Shown: positions 1 to 12,109, counted from the stretch's first letter. The stretch is 64,000 bases of DNA from Narthecium ossifragum (GCA_963920575.1 OY986970.1:21893274-21957273), one strand, 5' to 3'. The notes: generated from the sequence alone by a model not told the origin. Numbers and translations are program-made.

Positions 1-723
1 GACGACATCCCCAAAATACTCTGCTGCTGATCTACTACGAGGATCTGCCTAGAATATACTCTTAAGTCTTGATTTGTCATCCAGATCGAAAACATAGAAG
101 AAATCAGAATTCTTCAATTGCATTCGCTGAAAATAACTGTTAACCGCTTTGGCATCGCCCTCTCCAAGGCTTAACCGCCTAGCTTTCACAATGTGATTGC
201 GACAGTCTCTTTCGACAAACTCCATACTATCATGACAACCGGCCTCAATAACAAAGGAGTTGAAGTTTTGGTTCATCCGAACACCGGCTCGGTCATTGAG
301 CTCCAAACATCTTTTGACGTTATTTGTGAGTGCTCTGTTGCAAGGGAAAAACCGAGACTTGTGCGGGCTAAGTGGATGGTTGTGCTCGAGAACCACTTAT
401 TTCATCTCCCACTTACCACTTGAGCATTTTGATGCGTGGGCCCTAGCCAGACAACCCGTTTTCAAGCTTGACTTTGGTCCAACATGTGCTTTGCTCGTCC
501 TAGGCTTTCCCTCGCACGAGCAAGTAAGCAACATACTCAGCAAATTTCCCGCGTCATCGGAAGTTGAGCTCCTCTTAGTAACAGAAAAAACTATGGTCTT
601 ACCGTAATCCTTATAGAAAGAATAGACACCCTCCGGAGAGTCAAAAATCATTCCAGTAGCCGGTGCAAGCACCTCTACTGGATCAACTGTTGCCTTGTCA
701 CGAGGTGCGGCCATTGTGAACAA
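1..723 (-). pseudogene. FAR1-related (FRS) protein, N-terminal part, disabled
   Basis: Reading leftwards from a possible ATG at 723, the frame encodes the FAR1 DNA-binding domain (GMIFDSPEGVYSFYKDYGKT, then a Cys-rich stretch ending in SGKWEMK) and the linker into the MULE-derived transposase-like region (EHNHPLSPHKSRFFPCNR, LELNDRAGVRMNQNFNS, ERDCRNHIVKARRLSLGEGD, DFFYVFDLDD). This order is characteristic of FAR1/FHY3-related proteins, transcription factors domesticated from Mutator-type transposases. Two in-frame stops break it: TAA at 397-399, just after KWEMK, and TAG at 49-51 where the family has Trp of the FWAD motif. The frame is open again after each stop and runs off the left edge, so the C-terminal transposase core and SWIM finger lie outside the window. 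The first residues (before GMIF) are not confidently assigned and could follow an upstream exon. Confidence 0.85.
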
Positions 724-1549
724 TCGTTCTGCAATGATTAAAGGTTCATCAATTTAAACGATAATCTCAACTATTTCAAAAACCCACAGGAAGAAATCCT
801 ATGTGCATCATCAAGGAAAAAAAGAAAAGTCATTGGCAGTCGTATAGGTTTGTAACAATGTGGCTACATCTTACAAATAAAAATCAAGTACCAAAAAGGG
901 TGAAACTATCTAAGAATCAAGCTTCCATTCTATCTCAATTAAGAGTGTGGACACTCTGACTAAAGAAACTATATTGAAACATACATGAAAGAAAACATTC
1001 TGTTATGTGAAATGACTATCCTTACATAGTGAACCTCAGTGTTTCTTATCCTTTCTTAATTCCTCCATGAGCTCTTTCCCATACATTCTTTTCTTTGATA
1101 ATGACATAATGCTTGTTAAAATCATTGATTCATATGATTGCCTCTATGTCCATATTGTATTCACAAGGGAATATTGATAATAGTCATAGCTAAAATCTAT
1201 GAGGAAGAGTCTGAGAGAAGAGCTGTGTCAAACAAAGAGAATTTAACAGTGAGAAGAACTGTTTTTCATGATAAAAGCTAAATTTTTCCAAGCGATTTAT
1301 ATGCCGCCCACAAGTTCAACAATAGATATCTACCCAGGCAAAACTGTCGAGATATAAGACATCCTCCCAAAAAAGAGACTAATTAACAACCAAAATAGCT
1401 AATTGATTACTCACACAACCATTAAATTTCACTGCGCAAGTCAAGATTGCACTGGCGAAGTTTTAAACCTACAATTCAAGTCTACTGTTACCACAATATC
1501 AGAACTATCTCACTCTCATTACCGCAACAACTTTACATACAATCAAAAT
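724..1549. other. Noncoding flank of the FAR1-related pseudogene
   Basis: AT-rich, no credible ORF and no repeat I recognise. It lies between the FAR1-related coding remnant and a GC-rich block with a splice-donor-like edge, so it may be the 5' intron of that gene on the minus strand. This is inference from position only. Confidence 0.3.
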
Positions 1550-1597
1550 TAGAGCTTTAGATTCCACAAAAAGAGCAAATAACAAAAATATATCTCA

Positions 1598-1860
1598 CCG
1601 CGCAGAGTATAGGCTTGAGGCGGGGAGTTGAGGAGAAAGCGACGGCGAGCTTCACGACGGCCGAAGGAGGGAGGTGAGGAGAGCGACGGCAAGGTTCGCG
1701 ATGGCCGGAGGCGGGAGGTGGGAAGAGGGCAATGGCACAGTTCCCGACGGCCGGAGGCGGGGAGGTCAGGAGGGGGCGAAGGCGAGGCCACCCATTTTCA
1801 GGAGAGGAGAGGTCGGCGCTAAGGTTTGATCGGGATGGGGTTAGATCGGATCCCATTATA
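1598..1860 (-). other. GC-rich block, possible 5' UTR exon of the FAR1-related gene
   Basis: On the minus strand this is a GC-rich, pyrimidine-rich stretch with degenerate repeats of CCTCCGGCCGTCG type. It ends at a good plant 5' splice-site match (GCG followed by GTGAGATA, intron starting at 1598) and switches at once to AT-rich sequence. That is what a monocot 5' UTR exon followed by an intron looks like. It is 0.9 kb upstream of the FAR1-related start and on the same strand. No transcript evidence; a transposon leader is the alternative. Confidence 0.3.
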
Positions 1861-1986
1861 AACCCGCTAATCCGGTAACCTATATGGTAGTAAAACATCC
1901 CCACATCAGCATGTGAAGTGTACATGGCCCCACATCCACGCCCACCGCATGTACACAAAACATTACCCTTAGAACTTTGACTCATG

Positions 1987-2850
1987 CTTGGTTGCACTAT
2001 TCATCCAAGAACCGGAATGAGAATTCCTTAAAACAAGGAATTCAACGTGTTTGGTTGCAACCACCATTTAGGAACCAGAATTGAAGTCCTGCGTTTGAGG
2101 GAAATTTTGGATTCCCCAAATTGATATGGGAATCCAAAATTCCCTCAAACGCAAGAATTCTCATATTCATGGAATGCACATGAATACCCCTCATTTTTGT
2201 TTGATTAAACTCATCAAATGGCTAGGATCAATCTTAAAAATAATATTATTACTTTCTCTTATTTATTAATAATCTTATTTCTTTCTCTTATTTATTAATA
2301 ATCCTATTTCTTTCTCTTATTTATTAATAATATTTCAAATAATATTAATAATCTTATTTATTTCTCTTATTTATTAATAATATTTCTAATAATATTAATA
2401 ATCTTATTTCTTTCTCTTATTTATTAATAATATTTCAAATAATATTAATAATATTATTTCTCTCTTATTTATTAATAATATTTCAAATAATATTAATAAT
2501 CTTATTTATTTTCTTATTTATTAATAATATTTTAAAAAATAATAGTATTTCTTTCTCTCATCATTAATAATCTTTCATCCAAATAAGCCAAGGTAATGCA
2601 AATACATATACATACATAAATATATTGATAAATCTATGCTATTAGAGTAAGGGGTATTTTGGTCTTTAATTTATATTCTCATTCAAGTTCTCATGTTTAT
2701 TATGTATACCAAACACTTGTAAGTTTCATTCTCATTTCAGTTCATTAACGTACCAAACAACCACAATTCCTTTCCAGTTCCGGTTCCCATTCCCAATTCC
2801 ATTTCCATTCCCATTCCCATTCTGATTCCCATTCCCATGTCAACAAAAAG
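1987..2850. repeat. AT-rich transposon-like block with hairpin and tandem repeats
   Basis: Edges resemble plant MITE-like ends (GTTTGGTTGC, GGAATGAGAATTCC on the left; runs of TTCCCATTCCCATTC on the right). Inside are an imperfect hairpin (2091-2116 against 2128-2152, arms of 26 and 25 nt with a one-base indel, 11-nt loop) and, at about 2240-2560, a tandem array of TTTCTCTTATTTATTAATAA units alternating with AATATTTCAAATAATATTAA. I could not fix clean TIRs or a TSD, so superfamily is unassigned. Confidence 0.45.
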
Positions 2851-3032
2851 TGGCCCTAAAGTGATGTTATTAGGGGCAAAAATAGTGGCTTAGATGTTAG
2901 CCACATAGGTTGTGTACATGCACATGGCATGTACACAAATCTTTTTCCTTACACTTAACTTATCACGGCAGGTGGATTTAGAATGCACGCCCTCACGTGA
3001 ATGTGTCTACCTATTATATTCTTCTTGGGACA

Positions 3033-3222
3033 AGCAATTCAAGCTGTATCAATTGGATTCTAGCCACAAGGCAAGTGGAAGCCCTATGATTGATTCCTCG
3101 AAGTCATCATATTATTTTTCCTTCCGACAAGCAATTACAGCTGTATGTATATATCGGTTGGGATTCTAGCCGATTTGGATAATTAAGTTGAATTAGAGGC
3201 AAGTGGAAGGCCTTTAATTAAT
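3033..3222 (+). repeat. Diverged ~100-bp tandem repeat, interrupted by the next element
   Basis: Two diverged copies of a unit that starts GACAAGCAATT and contains GGATTCTAGCC, GGCAAGTGGAAG and CGAAGTCATCATATTAT. The second copy stops after CCTTTAATTAAT at 3222 and resumes at 6203 (TTAATTAATTCCTTGAAGTC). It is the host site of the insertion at 3223-6202. Confidence 0.6.
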
Positions 3223-4319
3223 GGGGTATTTGGCAGGAACTCCACATCTAGACCCTTCTTGTCCAACAACCCATGCACTTTACCAAAAACCCCACACTCA
3301 TTTCTTTTAGATTAATAAGCCCAAATCACCTCAAAAAGATAATAATATCCTTATTTTATTTTTCTTTTTTTATTCCAACCTTTTCTCTCTCCTCTCCCTC
3401 TTCTCTCCTCCGGCGAGAGAAACCTCATCTTCTCTGGCGGCCACCCACTCAGGTGACCACCCCCTTCCCGGTGATCTCCCCTGCGGCAACCCTCTCGTAC
3501 TTCCGACGAGATCCAACTCATGGCGTCATCCATCACTTGGTCGGGACCCGTCTTCTCTGTCTTCTCCGGCGAGATCCAACACCGGGATCCGCCCGAGATC
3601 CATCACCTTCCCAGATCCGGGCAGATCTGCCCTCCTCACAAAGCTTCCACCCTCCTCCAGTGAGGCCACGGCCACCCGCGACAACTCCTCCTCCCAGTTT
3701 CGTCGCCACCGCGACCACTCGACAACTCCTCTCCACCTGACGACACCTCCCGTCCCTCGAGCCCCAGCTTCCAACGGAACCCAACGCTGCTCGACGAGGC
3801 CTCGACACCACTCCGACCATTCTTTAGCCCGATCCGGTGATCCATCGCCACCTTTGACGTGCGGCTCGTCTTCTTCAACAACTTTGGCGCCGCCCCCACT
3901 CCACACCGCTACCTCCTGCCTCTCCATCCCCATCCGGCCCCAGATCCGGTAACTGGAGGTCCTTCCGACCCGTCTTCGGCCATCCTTAGACCAGATCTGT
4001 CAGCTGCTCGCCATCTCCCCTGCTCCCGGCCATCGTCCCCAACAAGCCACCGGAGAACCACCAAGTTGAATCACCCTTTGATCTAATCTGGTCCAGCCCA
4101 CCAGATTGAATCATGCCCAAATCTCGTAATCCAACCTTGTCCAGATTAGCTCAAATTAGATTGATTTGATCCATCCATTTGCCAAGATTTGAGCTGATTG
4201 CAAGCAAGATCAAGCCAATTAATTCGATTGTGAACGTAAAAAATTGAACGGTAATAAAACGTAAGAATTTTGTAAATAAAAATTTACGCATTAAAATTAT
4301 ACATAAAGATTGGAAAATT

Positions 4320-5000
4320 GGCAATCTAAAATTGACAAAAATGCATTTTCATCTTTCTAAATTCATTTTCATCTTTCTAAGTCCATTTTCATATTTTAAA
4401 TTTATTTTCATATTTTAAAATGACTTTTCATCGTTTTGAATTCATTTTATCTTTTTAAATTCATTTTCATATTTTTACAGGCATTTTCAACTTTCTAAAT
4501 TCATTTTCATCTTTCTAAATTCATTTTCATCTCTTTTTAAATGCATTTTTATCTCTTTAAATTTTATTTTCATATTTTTAAATTCTGTTTTATCTTTTTA
4601 CATGCATTTCAGCATTTTTATCCTTTTAAATTCATTTTCATCTTTCTTCAAGCATTTTCATCTTTTTAAAAGGATTTTCATCTTACCTACATTTTCATCT
4701 TTTTAAAGTCATTTTCATCTTTCTAAATTCATTTTCATATTTCTAAATTCATTTTCATCTCTTTAAATTTATTTTCATCTTTTTAAATCCATTTTAACTT
4801 TTTACATGCATTTTCAGCATTTTTATCCCTTTAAATTGATTTTCATCTTTTTACAAGCATTTTCATCTTTCCAAATTAATTTTCATCTTTCCTTCATTTT
4901 CATCTTGTTAAATTCATTTTCATCTTTCCAAATTCATTTTCATATTTTTAAATTCATTTTTATCTTTTTAACTCCATTTTTATTTTTCGAGCATTTTTAT
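4320..5000 (+). repeat. ~20-bp minisatellite array
   Basis: About 680 bp of degenerate tandem copies of ATTTTCATCTTTTTAAATTC, with variants (CATATTTT, CATCTTTCTAAA, ACATGCATTTTCAGC). Higher-order structure is visible: the ACATGCATTT...CAGCATTTTTATC variant recurs near 4600 and 4806. Lies between the two GC-rich segments of the ~3-kb insertion. The open frame across it is a by-product of the repeat. Confidence 0.85.
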
Positions 5001-5181
5001 CTTTCTTGATTTTTATCGAGGGAGCCGGGACGCTCGGCACACCTCGGAATGGGTCGGCTCACCAAGGTGGATTGTCTTTAATGTTTTTCACTTTCGCATA
5101 CTTTTACATATTTTTCCACTTTTTTATTAATTTTCCATGGAAAAAGTAGAGAAAATAGGAACTCTGGTTCTTCTTCTTCTC

Positions 5182-5483
5182 CTACTTCTCCACGTGGGTT
5201 CTCCCCTTCCTCAGCCTCTGCTTCTCCGCACGAAGCTGGTCGATCTCCACCTTGGCCTCCCTCTTCTCGAGCTCTCTCTTCGCCAATGCCCCATCCACCC
5301 CACCTCCACCGCCAGCCCTCTTGCCTCCTCCTCCGCCGCCGCGATGAGCATCCACAACCATGCGTTCTCCCCCAACAACACCATCCGGTCCGACTCCAGC
5401 ACCTCCAGCAGAGATCTCTGGAGCTCCACCATCCTGGAAGACTCCCCACTCTCTCTCTCCATCGCCACCACCTCCGCCGCCAT
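5182..5483 (-). pseudogene. Possible captured coding fragment with coiled-coil character
   Basis: On the minus strand two overlapping frames look protein-like: one starts MAAEVVAMERESGESSRMVE and continues LQRSLLEVLESDRMVLLGEN, the other carries the charged helix KRELEKREAKVEIDQLRAEK. A single frame change would join them into one coiled-coil protein. GC is far above the flanking minisatellite. I do not recognise the family, and GC-rich noncoding DNA can give such frames by chance; it matters because gene capture is what Pack-MULEs do. Confidence 0.25.
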
Positions 5484-6249
5484 CAGCTACCTTCCACATC
5501 CCCAGAAACCCACATCGAGCACCACCTCGTCTGAACCCAGCACCGCCACCACCCTAAACCCCCACTCCATGGCCCCTCAACACCATTTAACCCCAGATCT
5601 GGCATCCCTGCAAGCCCACGACCCCTTCCTGGCCATTCCCCGGCCAGATTTGGCGACTCCTGTCTCCCTACAACCTATCGAGCTCCACCTCTATCGGATC
5701 CTGCGCCGCCATCACTCACTACCGCTGCCTCAGAGCTCCAAATCCCTACCCAACCTCAGATCCGGATACCCCATCGCCTCACGATGCCTCCGCCTCTATT
5801 CCCTGGCGAGATCCGTCGCCTCATAACCTCCTGAAGCTTCTATAAGACTCAGGAGGTCACCCTGCAACTTCCTCGTCCATCCCCAACCTCGATCAACGCC
5901 TAGATCGCCGGATCCCAACTCCGGTGACCCTCCACCATACCATCCACATCCACCACCGCCACCCCCATCGCCCTCCACCACCTCATGACCTCCTGACGCT
6001 TCCATAAGCCTCCAGAGGTCACCCTCCCGCTTCCTCCTCCTTCCCCACCATTTTAGTCTTTTTCTTAATCAGGGGCATTTTAGTCTTTTTCTTAATAATT
6101 AGGGGGCATTTTAGTCTTCTTCTTACTACACCAGCCAATTAAATATATCAAATGGTTTTTAGTAAAAAGTTTCTCTAAACTGGGGTTATCACCAATTGTC
6201 TATTAATTAATTCCTTGAAGTCATCATATTATGTTTTCTTTTGAACAAG

Positions 6250-7812
6250 CATTTGGTTTTTGGTTCGGTCTTCGGTTGAGAATCGAAGTACTGAATTTTT
6301 TTCCATCCAAATTTTTAAGAATTGAACCGAGCCGAACTAATTTGGTCTAAAATTTTGAAAACGGAACCAGACCGATGTGGTGCCATTCGAAGTGTAGTAC
6401 GGCCGTTCGTGCCATCTTTCGATTGCTCGGCAGAGGTCGTCAAGACATCACCTACTATTCCAGACGTCATCAGACAGTTCCCAAAGAGATTGTTACAGAT
6501 CAGACAAATACTCATGACGACATGGAGCGACGACGACACCGAGCCTACAGAGATTTCTGGCGGCATTAGCAGACAGTTGATTGTGCTGCAGAGGTCAGAC
6601 GCAGAGTTCTTTCCTTATAACCTGACCTGTCAGGAGGTGGAGGCGGAATGTCGATAGATAACAGACTTGTTACGGCCCTTTCCAGTGTCAGAGTGGATAT
6701 CACAGCATGACGGACTTCATCATCATTAGATAGAGGATGCCGAGAGGACTTTATATGATTTGGCTCATGATAGCCTGATTGGCCAAATCAGCACATATAT
6801 GGTTTATGAGTACGGATACTGCAGAGCAGTTTAGCAGGTCGCATGTCGCATGTCGGGGAGGTGAACATGCTACGTGACATTTTAGCTTCCATCGTGTCAG
6901 GTCGCGATTCCAGATTCACGGGCAGGCTTTAGTGCAGTTCTCAAAAGCCCATGATCACTTTGTTAAATTTCTGCACAATATCCCACCTATTGATAGAGAG
7001 ACGGTCATAAAGGACGATGTAGTTCTCAGATGAAGCGTGTGTTGTTGATGCAGAAATTAGCTGACAGGATCACATTCCATGGAGGAGTTCACTTGATACC
7101 ACAGTTGACAGTTCAGCATTGGCATCGCACTGTTTGAGGCATAATATGACATCCCATGCTGATTTCCAGCTTATTGGCCATAGCTTGCAGAGGCTTCATC
7201 CATCGACTCAGACAACATCACCTAATCTTCAGAAGACCAACACAGATCAGGTCAAGTTTGACAGAAGAGGTGCATATATAAGATTTGACTGTCGTTTGAG
7301 TTTGCAATTGATGACAGAGTGCTCCTAAGGATGGTCCACGCAAAGATCCAGTCAGTTTTGGCGGCAGAGTTGCCGAGTAGACATCGTTCGGTTTCGTCGT
7401 ACACAGTCAGACTCGATGATGTGAGCATGGGCCTGGTGTAGAGCACAGGAGGGCTTCCAGTTCAGATTCTTGGCAGAAGAGGCCAGTCTTAAGAGAGAAG
7501 ACGGTTCTGTCAGCCTTAGTCCTCTGGAGGTGCAGAGGTGTCGTAGGGGTGACTTGGGAGCGCTGGAGGCGCATGTGCAGTTGTCCCAAGTGGTTCTCAC
7601 CCGAGCTGTTTCTTTGTCTTGCGTGGCCATTGCGGGCGTTGGTGCCCAGTGGGTTGTGTTGCGAGCGTTGATGCCCGGTACCTTGTGTGGTTGCTCGGGT
7701 TGCGAACTTGCTAACCTTTCTTGTCTTGTGCAGGTGTGCTTGTTTTTGCTTATTGTTTCCGACCCTACTCTTACCGAATTTCGAGGACGAAATTCCTTTA
7801 AAGGTGATAGGT
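6250..7812 (+). mobile_element. Decayed Tekay-like Ty3/Gypsy internal region (integrase remnant)
   Basis: Integrase of the same type as the pol at 30472-33870 can be followed through frameshifts: RSDAEFFPYNLTCQEVEAEC at 6573-6650 matches the zinc-finger region, then LLRPFPVSEW, LIGQIS, and GRDSRFTGR correspond to the following core blocks. Reverse transcriptase and gag are absent. The 3' end (AATTTCGAGGACGAAATTCC and a short purine stretch) leads straight into an LTR at 7813, as in the intact relative. The left limit is unclear: about 6250-6370 is low-complexity sequence rich in GGTTCGG/GAACCGA. There is no 5' LTR, so the element is truncated. Confidence 0.7.
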
Positions 7813-10800
7813 TGTGAGGACCCGTACCTCCAACCCGGTCTGATCGCTTGGGTCGAGGGTCTGGTTCTGTTGGTTTTGGGCTTGGTTGGCCTTGCTTTGC
7901 GATCCTCGCTGATCATTGTGGCTCCGGGGGTAATTTGGTAAATTACTCTAGGCGGAGTGGGTTTCACACACGCGTAACGCACACACGGCCTTGTGATGAT
8001 GTATGTGCTTGATTAGACCATTTGGAGTACCCTAGATCGGAGGATCTGGGTCAGATCGTGAAGAGCTGGACTTGGGCAGCTGAGATTAGCTCAGGCTGAT
8101 CGGATGGCCAGGATCTAACTTAAGTGATCATATAAAACCTTCTTAACCCTTCTCCCTCTCTCTCGTGAGGGTCCTATCCCGATCTTTAGAGGGAGAGAGC
8201 GGCGGCGTCGTACCGAAGGGGAGAGGAGAGCTCGACGACCGGGATCGGAGGCGACCAACGACTGCGGCTGGAGAGGAACGAGACGGCGGCTGGGCCTTCT
8301 CCTTCACCGACGGCGGGGAGCTTGACTACTTTGGCAGCGACGACGAAAACCTTGGTGACGACGATTGCCGTGGCCGGAGAAGAACGGGAAGGACGCGAGC
8401 TCAACGATCCAGAGGTAGGGCTTCTTCCCTAGACTTTGTCTAGACTCTACTAGCTTAGATTAGGATTTGTTCATGCTTGTTAGATTCGGATTTTTTGGGT
8501 TCTTCTCTTCCTTGGATTTGGATTTCTTCGTGTGTTTATCCGGTGTTTGGATTCATTGATTTGTTTTGGGTTAGTATTGATCTCTTGCAAGCTGTGATGC
8601 AAGTTGCATTGGTTTGGTTTGAATTCCTTCCTCCTCCCTGGAATAGATGCCGTGAATGAAGGGCTCTCGGGGATGCACCGCATACCTCTCTGGTTCTGTT
8701 TTTAGGAGATCTAACCCTCTTCGATTAGTGTTTGTAATCCCAGTTTGATTTCACCTTCATTGGACCCTCGTGGTGTGGTTTTGGATCTGAACTTGAGTAC
8801 GCACACAAGGTGTTTGATGAATGGCATTTCGTCACTTCTCTCCCTTCCCATGTAGAAATCCCTCTGTTTTTGGATCTCTTCTTGATCCCAACAATTTGTT
8901 GGTTCTGCTAGGATCTCTTTATCCCCTTTGGTTCATAGCTTTGGCTAGTTTGGGTTGCTAGACCCAAGAGTCCGGCTGGAGTTCCTCGTGTTTGAGGAAA
9001 TGCCAACAAGAGGCTGGGTCTTGGCAGCTTCTTCTCTATTCCCTCAACCGCTTCCTTCTTTGGGTTTCTTTGCTGCCGTTGGCTCATTCTCCATAACGAT
9101 GGTGTGGAGTTATACGTTCTCGCTGGCTCTTGGCTTTGGTCTCTTTAGCTGTTACTTGAGCTGATGGCTACCGATTAGGTATCGCTGAGCCTGATAACTG
9201 CTAGTAGTTTGCATAGTCTAGTGTTGATAATTTTTGTAGCTGCTGAGATTAAAATGCATGCATTGCTTTAAGAGGTTCATGGGTTTTGACGGTTCTTATG
9301 CTTTAAGTAATCATGCTTCGTGCAATTAAGATCCCCATCGAAATTCTATGGCTTAGCCTTTATTTGCAATACATATCATACTATGTTTGATCATTCGGGA
9401 GCGTGAAGTACATGATTTAGGAGGTTTTATATGATTAGACCTTTGAGCATGGTTGATTAATCCCTTGCAGTTCATGCTCATGCAACTAGGGATAACTTGT
9501 GAAACATGTCCTACTTATACACATATGCTTTCTCGTATTTATAAGTTGTATTTCCGTTCATATCTTGTCAGTATAAAAGTATGCTAAGCCTAGGGCCGGC
9601 GGTGTGCCCGTTTATATTTCTTTGTGGAAATGTTTATATTCTGCGGGCCGAAGGTGTGCCCTAATTGATGTGTGATTGTAATTGCTACAGGTTTTAGTTA
9701 TTTGCCTGGTTGGGGTTGTATCCCTATTGTAGCCAACTTTGGCTGACGGCTGGTTCATGTCGTTGTAATGCCGAAGTTTGGATTGAAACGTGATAACAAT
9801 GTAATAGCTTAGTTCTCCTTTATATCTTATATAATAAATTGGACATGCCTGATGAGATGTCATGTAGAGACACCTAGGCCTAGTTGTTTGAATAGACTCA
9901 TGCATGTTGTATGCATTAGAAGCATTAAGGCTAGGTGGTAGGCGATGGATTCGATTGCCGATCCGGGGTTCTCGGGTAGCCTGGATCTAGGCCTAGGACC
10001 GGGGTTTGGGTAGTCAAGGATTAGGACGTGATTGTCATCAATGATAATGTTGGATATCATTTGAGGTTATTGCTATAGTCGACAATGGAGTATATATTTA
10101 TATTTGAGGTGTAGAGGTCGTGTCGGTCTCCAATGCCAAGTGCTAAGGATGGTTGTCGATGCGTTCCCTGACATGTGTGTCCCCGCGAGAGATGGTATGA
10201 CTGGGCAGGGTGGTACCTGGACAGGAGCCCGCAGTCTTTGTTTCCTCTCGTTTGTTCTTGGGTAAGGGTGATCCCGCATGGTACCGTTCCCCTGTTGGTG
10301 CTTAGGGTGATCTTGGTAACATGTTCAAGAGAGAGGTTCAGGACGGGAGCCCTTGGGGCATCGATAGGGTTATGGGACCCTTGGCATTCCTTAGACTTAG
10401 GCGGAGAACGACACAGTTGCAGTTTTCCCTTCCTTTCTCTGCGACGTAGAGTAGAACCCTACTGGGCATTGTTGCTCACCCTACCTGGGTTGCATCGGCG
10501 ATGCAGGTCGATGCAGTTCCTTCTTTCAGGTATTCCTTTAGAAGATGGCGCGATATTTCGAGGTGATCGAGGACTTGGAGCGTCGAGGAGTTCTTCTACA
10601 GATAATTTACAGTTTTAATCAGAGATGTACAAATTGATGTATAAAATGATGTATTCAAGGATATAATTGTAAGGTTATTAATTCAATTGTATTTGAGAAA
10701 TATTGTAATGTTCTTTGATATAAATGTTGAGGAATGTGAGAATGTTGAAATTGTAAAATGTACAGGTTTCTTGGGCTGTAATTATAAAAGGGGATTCTGC

Positions 10801-10937
10801 CAAAATCTTTATGAACTTGAGGAATTAAATTGTTTAAATTCATAGCAGTTATATGTTGGTGCCCCAATTGATGATGTAAATAGGTTTAGATGGCTCACGT
10901 CTCGATCTGGATGGGTTTTCTGGGTCGGGGTGTGACA
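7813..10937 (+). mobile_element. 3' LTR of the decayed Tekay-like element
   Basis: Starts TGTGAGGACCCGTACC and ends GGTTTTCTGGGTCGGGGTGTGACA; the same ends occur on LTRs at 27243, 34441 and 47283. About 3.1 kb. It has a TATA box (8131), a GC-rich leader, a possible 5' splice site (GATCCAGAG|GTAGGG at about 8413) and, near the right end, the shared block CCCTACTGGGC...GTTGCTCACC with GCGATGCAG at 10501-10509. The right-hand flank is ACGAT; no left partner exists because the 5' LTR is missing. The ORFs inside are not conserved between family members. Confidence 0.85.
8131..8137 (+). promoter_or_regulatory. LTR TATA box
   Basis: TATAAAA about 320 bp into the LTR, just upstream of a CT-rich leader (CCTTCTCCCTCTCTCTCG), the usual U3/R layout of plant LTR promoters. 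Confidence 0.6.
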
Positions 10938-12109
10938 ACGATTCTTCCCCGACGTGTTCCCGGTGAGATCCGATAGTCCCTCGCTGTCCTCAATCGCTGA
11001 GGTGCTGCATTCGGAGGTGTAATGAATAGAAAAGAGAAAAAAGAAAAATGAAAAGGTGAAAAGTGAAGTTGGGATTTTGTTGTAGATCAACACTGGTACA
11101 GGAAAGATCGTAGGGATCGAAGGAAATTATCCATGGTGGCTGATCGATGAGAATGACGGCGAAGGCCTGGGATTGGAGGATAAAAGTGAAAAGTTAAAAG
11201 AGAAAAGAAAAAAGAAAAAAGAGAAAATTGATAGAGAAATTCGACGACTGAGATCTCTCGGAGGTCAATCGCCGTTGAGTAAGCCTCGTTGGTGGTTGGG
11301 ATAAGTGAAGGAGAGGTCGTGGGTGGCCGAGGAGTCCATCCACAGAGTCTGTTCGAGGTGATGGACGGCGGAAACGGCGGATCCGACAAGGTTGGCGGTG
11401 GGGGTGTGGAAATTTGGCGAAAATGATGGCTGGTCTTGAAGATTCGATGAAAATGAGGGGTGGTCAGAGCTCGACACGACAATGGTGTGGAGATCCGGTG
11501 AAGATGAGGGCTGGTTTTGGAGATCCGGTGAAGATGAGGGCTGGTCGGAACTCGGCACAACGACGACGTGGAGATCTAGCGAAGATGGGGGATAATCAGA
11601 GCTCGGCTCAGTGGCGGTGTGGTCCGTGAGAGGGGATAGGGAGGCTGGCGGCGTGGTAGCGGTGGCATCTGGCAAGGTGGTGGGTCTCAATCGAGTTGGA
11701 GAGAGGAGAGAAAGGAGAGAGAGGAGAGAGAAAACATGAGTAGGATGGTCTTTTGGATACTATTTGAGCTTAACGCCTCAAATTAAGTGCGCCTGGACTT
11801 ATTAGCATAATAAAATTAAAATTTAGGGCATCGAACCCTTAGCTCAAATAAAAATAAATAAATAAATAAATTATTAGTTTATGAAAGTATTTTTTCAATA
11901 AATGTAATGACTAGAATAGCAACTAATGATAACGATCAACGTGAAAGAGCTGTGTAGCTTCATACTTCCAATGCCCTCTTTTGAGAACGAAAAAAAGTAA
12001 CAAAAGAAGAGGGATCTAATAAAATAATAGTAATAATAGACTAGACAAAATAGAAAAATAAATAAAATAAGGAAAAAAGATCTTTACCCCTTTTTTTGTT
12101 AGAAAACAT
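10938..12109. other. GC-rich then AT-rich noncoding stretch, unassigned
   Basis: 10938-11740 is GC-rich with purine tracts and a 30-bp direct repeat (GGAGATCCGGTGAAGATGAG at about 11489 and 11519, with weaker copies around). Its minus-strand ORFs are proline/serine-rich and low complexity. 11750-12100 is AT-rich with an (AAAT)n run. It looks like a transposon leader or LTR piece, but I could not place its ends. Confidence 0.35.

Larger units (their letters stand above)
3223..6202. mobile_element. ~2.98-kb insertion with 9-bp TSD, MULE-like (possible Pack-MULE)
   Basis: TTAATTAAT occurs at 3214-3222 and 6203-6211. Deleting the interval and one copy restores the tandem-repeat unit that is intact at 3065-3115, so this is an insertion. 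A 9-bp TSD fits Mutator-like elements best. The ends (GGGGTATTTGGCAGGAACTC on the left; reverse complement of the right end TAGACAATTGGTGATAACCC) share only short blocks such as TTGG, AAC.CCA and TAGA, so any TIRs are degenerate. Contents: GC-rich segments at 3400-4080 and 5137-6050, an AT-rich tandem array between them, and three TTTTAGTCTT-type repeats near 6050-6120. No transposase seen, so it would be non-autonomous. Confidence 0.55.

Noticed and set aside
3273..3740. 155-codon ORF as a gene
   Set aside because: Low-complexity CT-rich DNA inside the 3-kb insertion, with no recognisable motif.
5137..5826. 229-codon plus-strand ORF as a gene
   Set aside because: Leu/Pro/Ser-rich frame in GC-rich repeat DNA; the opposite strand looks more protein-like.
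7407..7982. 191-codon minus-strand ORF as a gene
   Set aside because: It spans the junction of a decayed Gypsy interior and its LTR on the antisense strand; no domain recognised.
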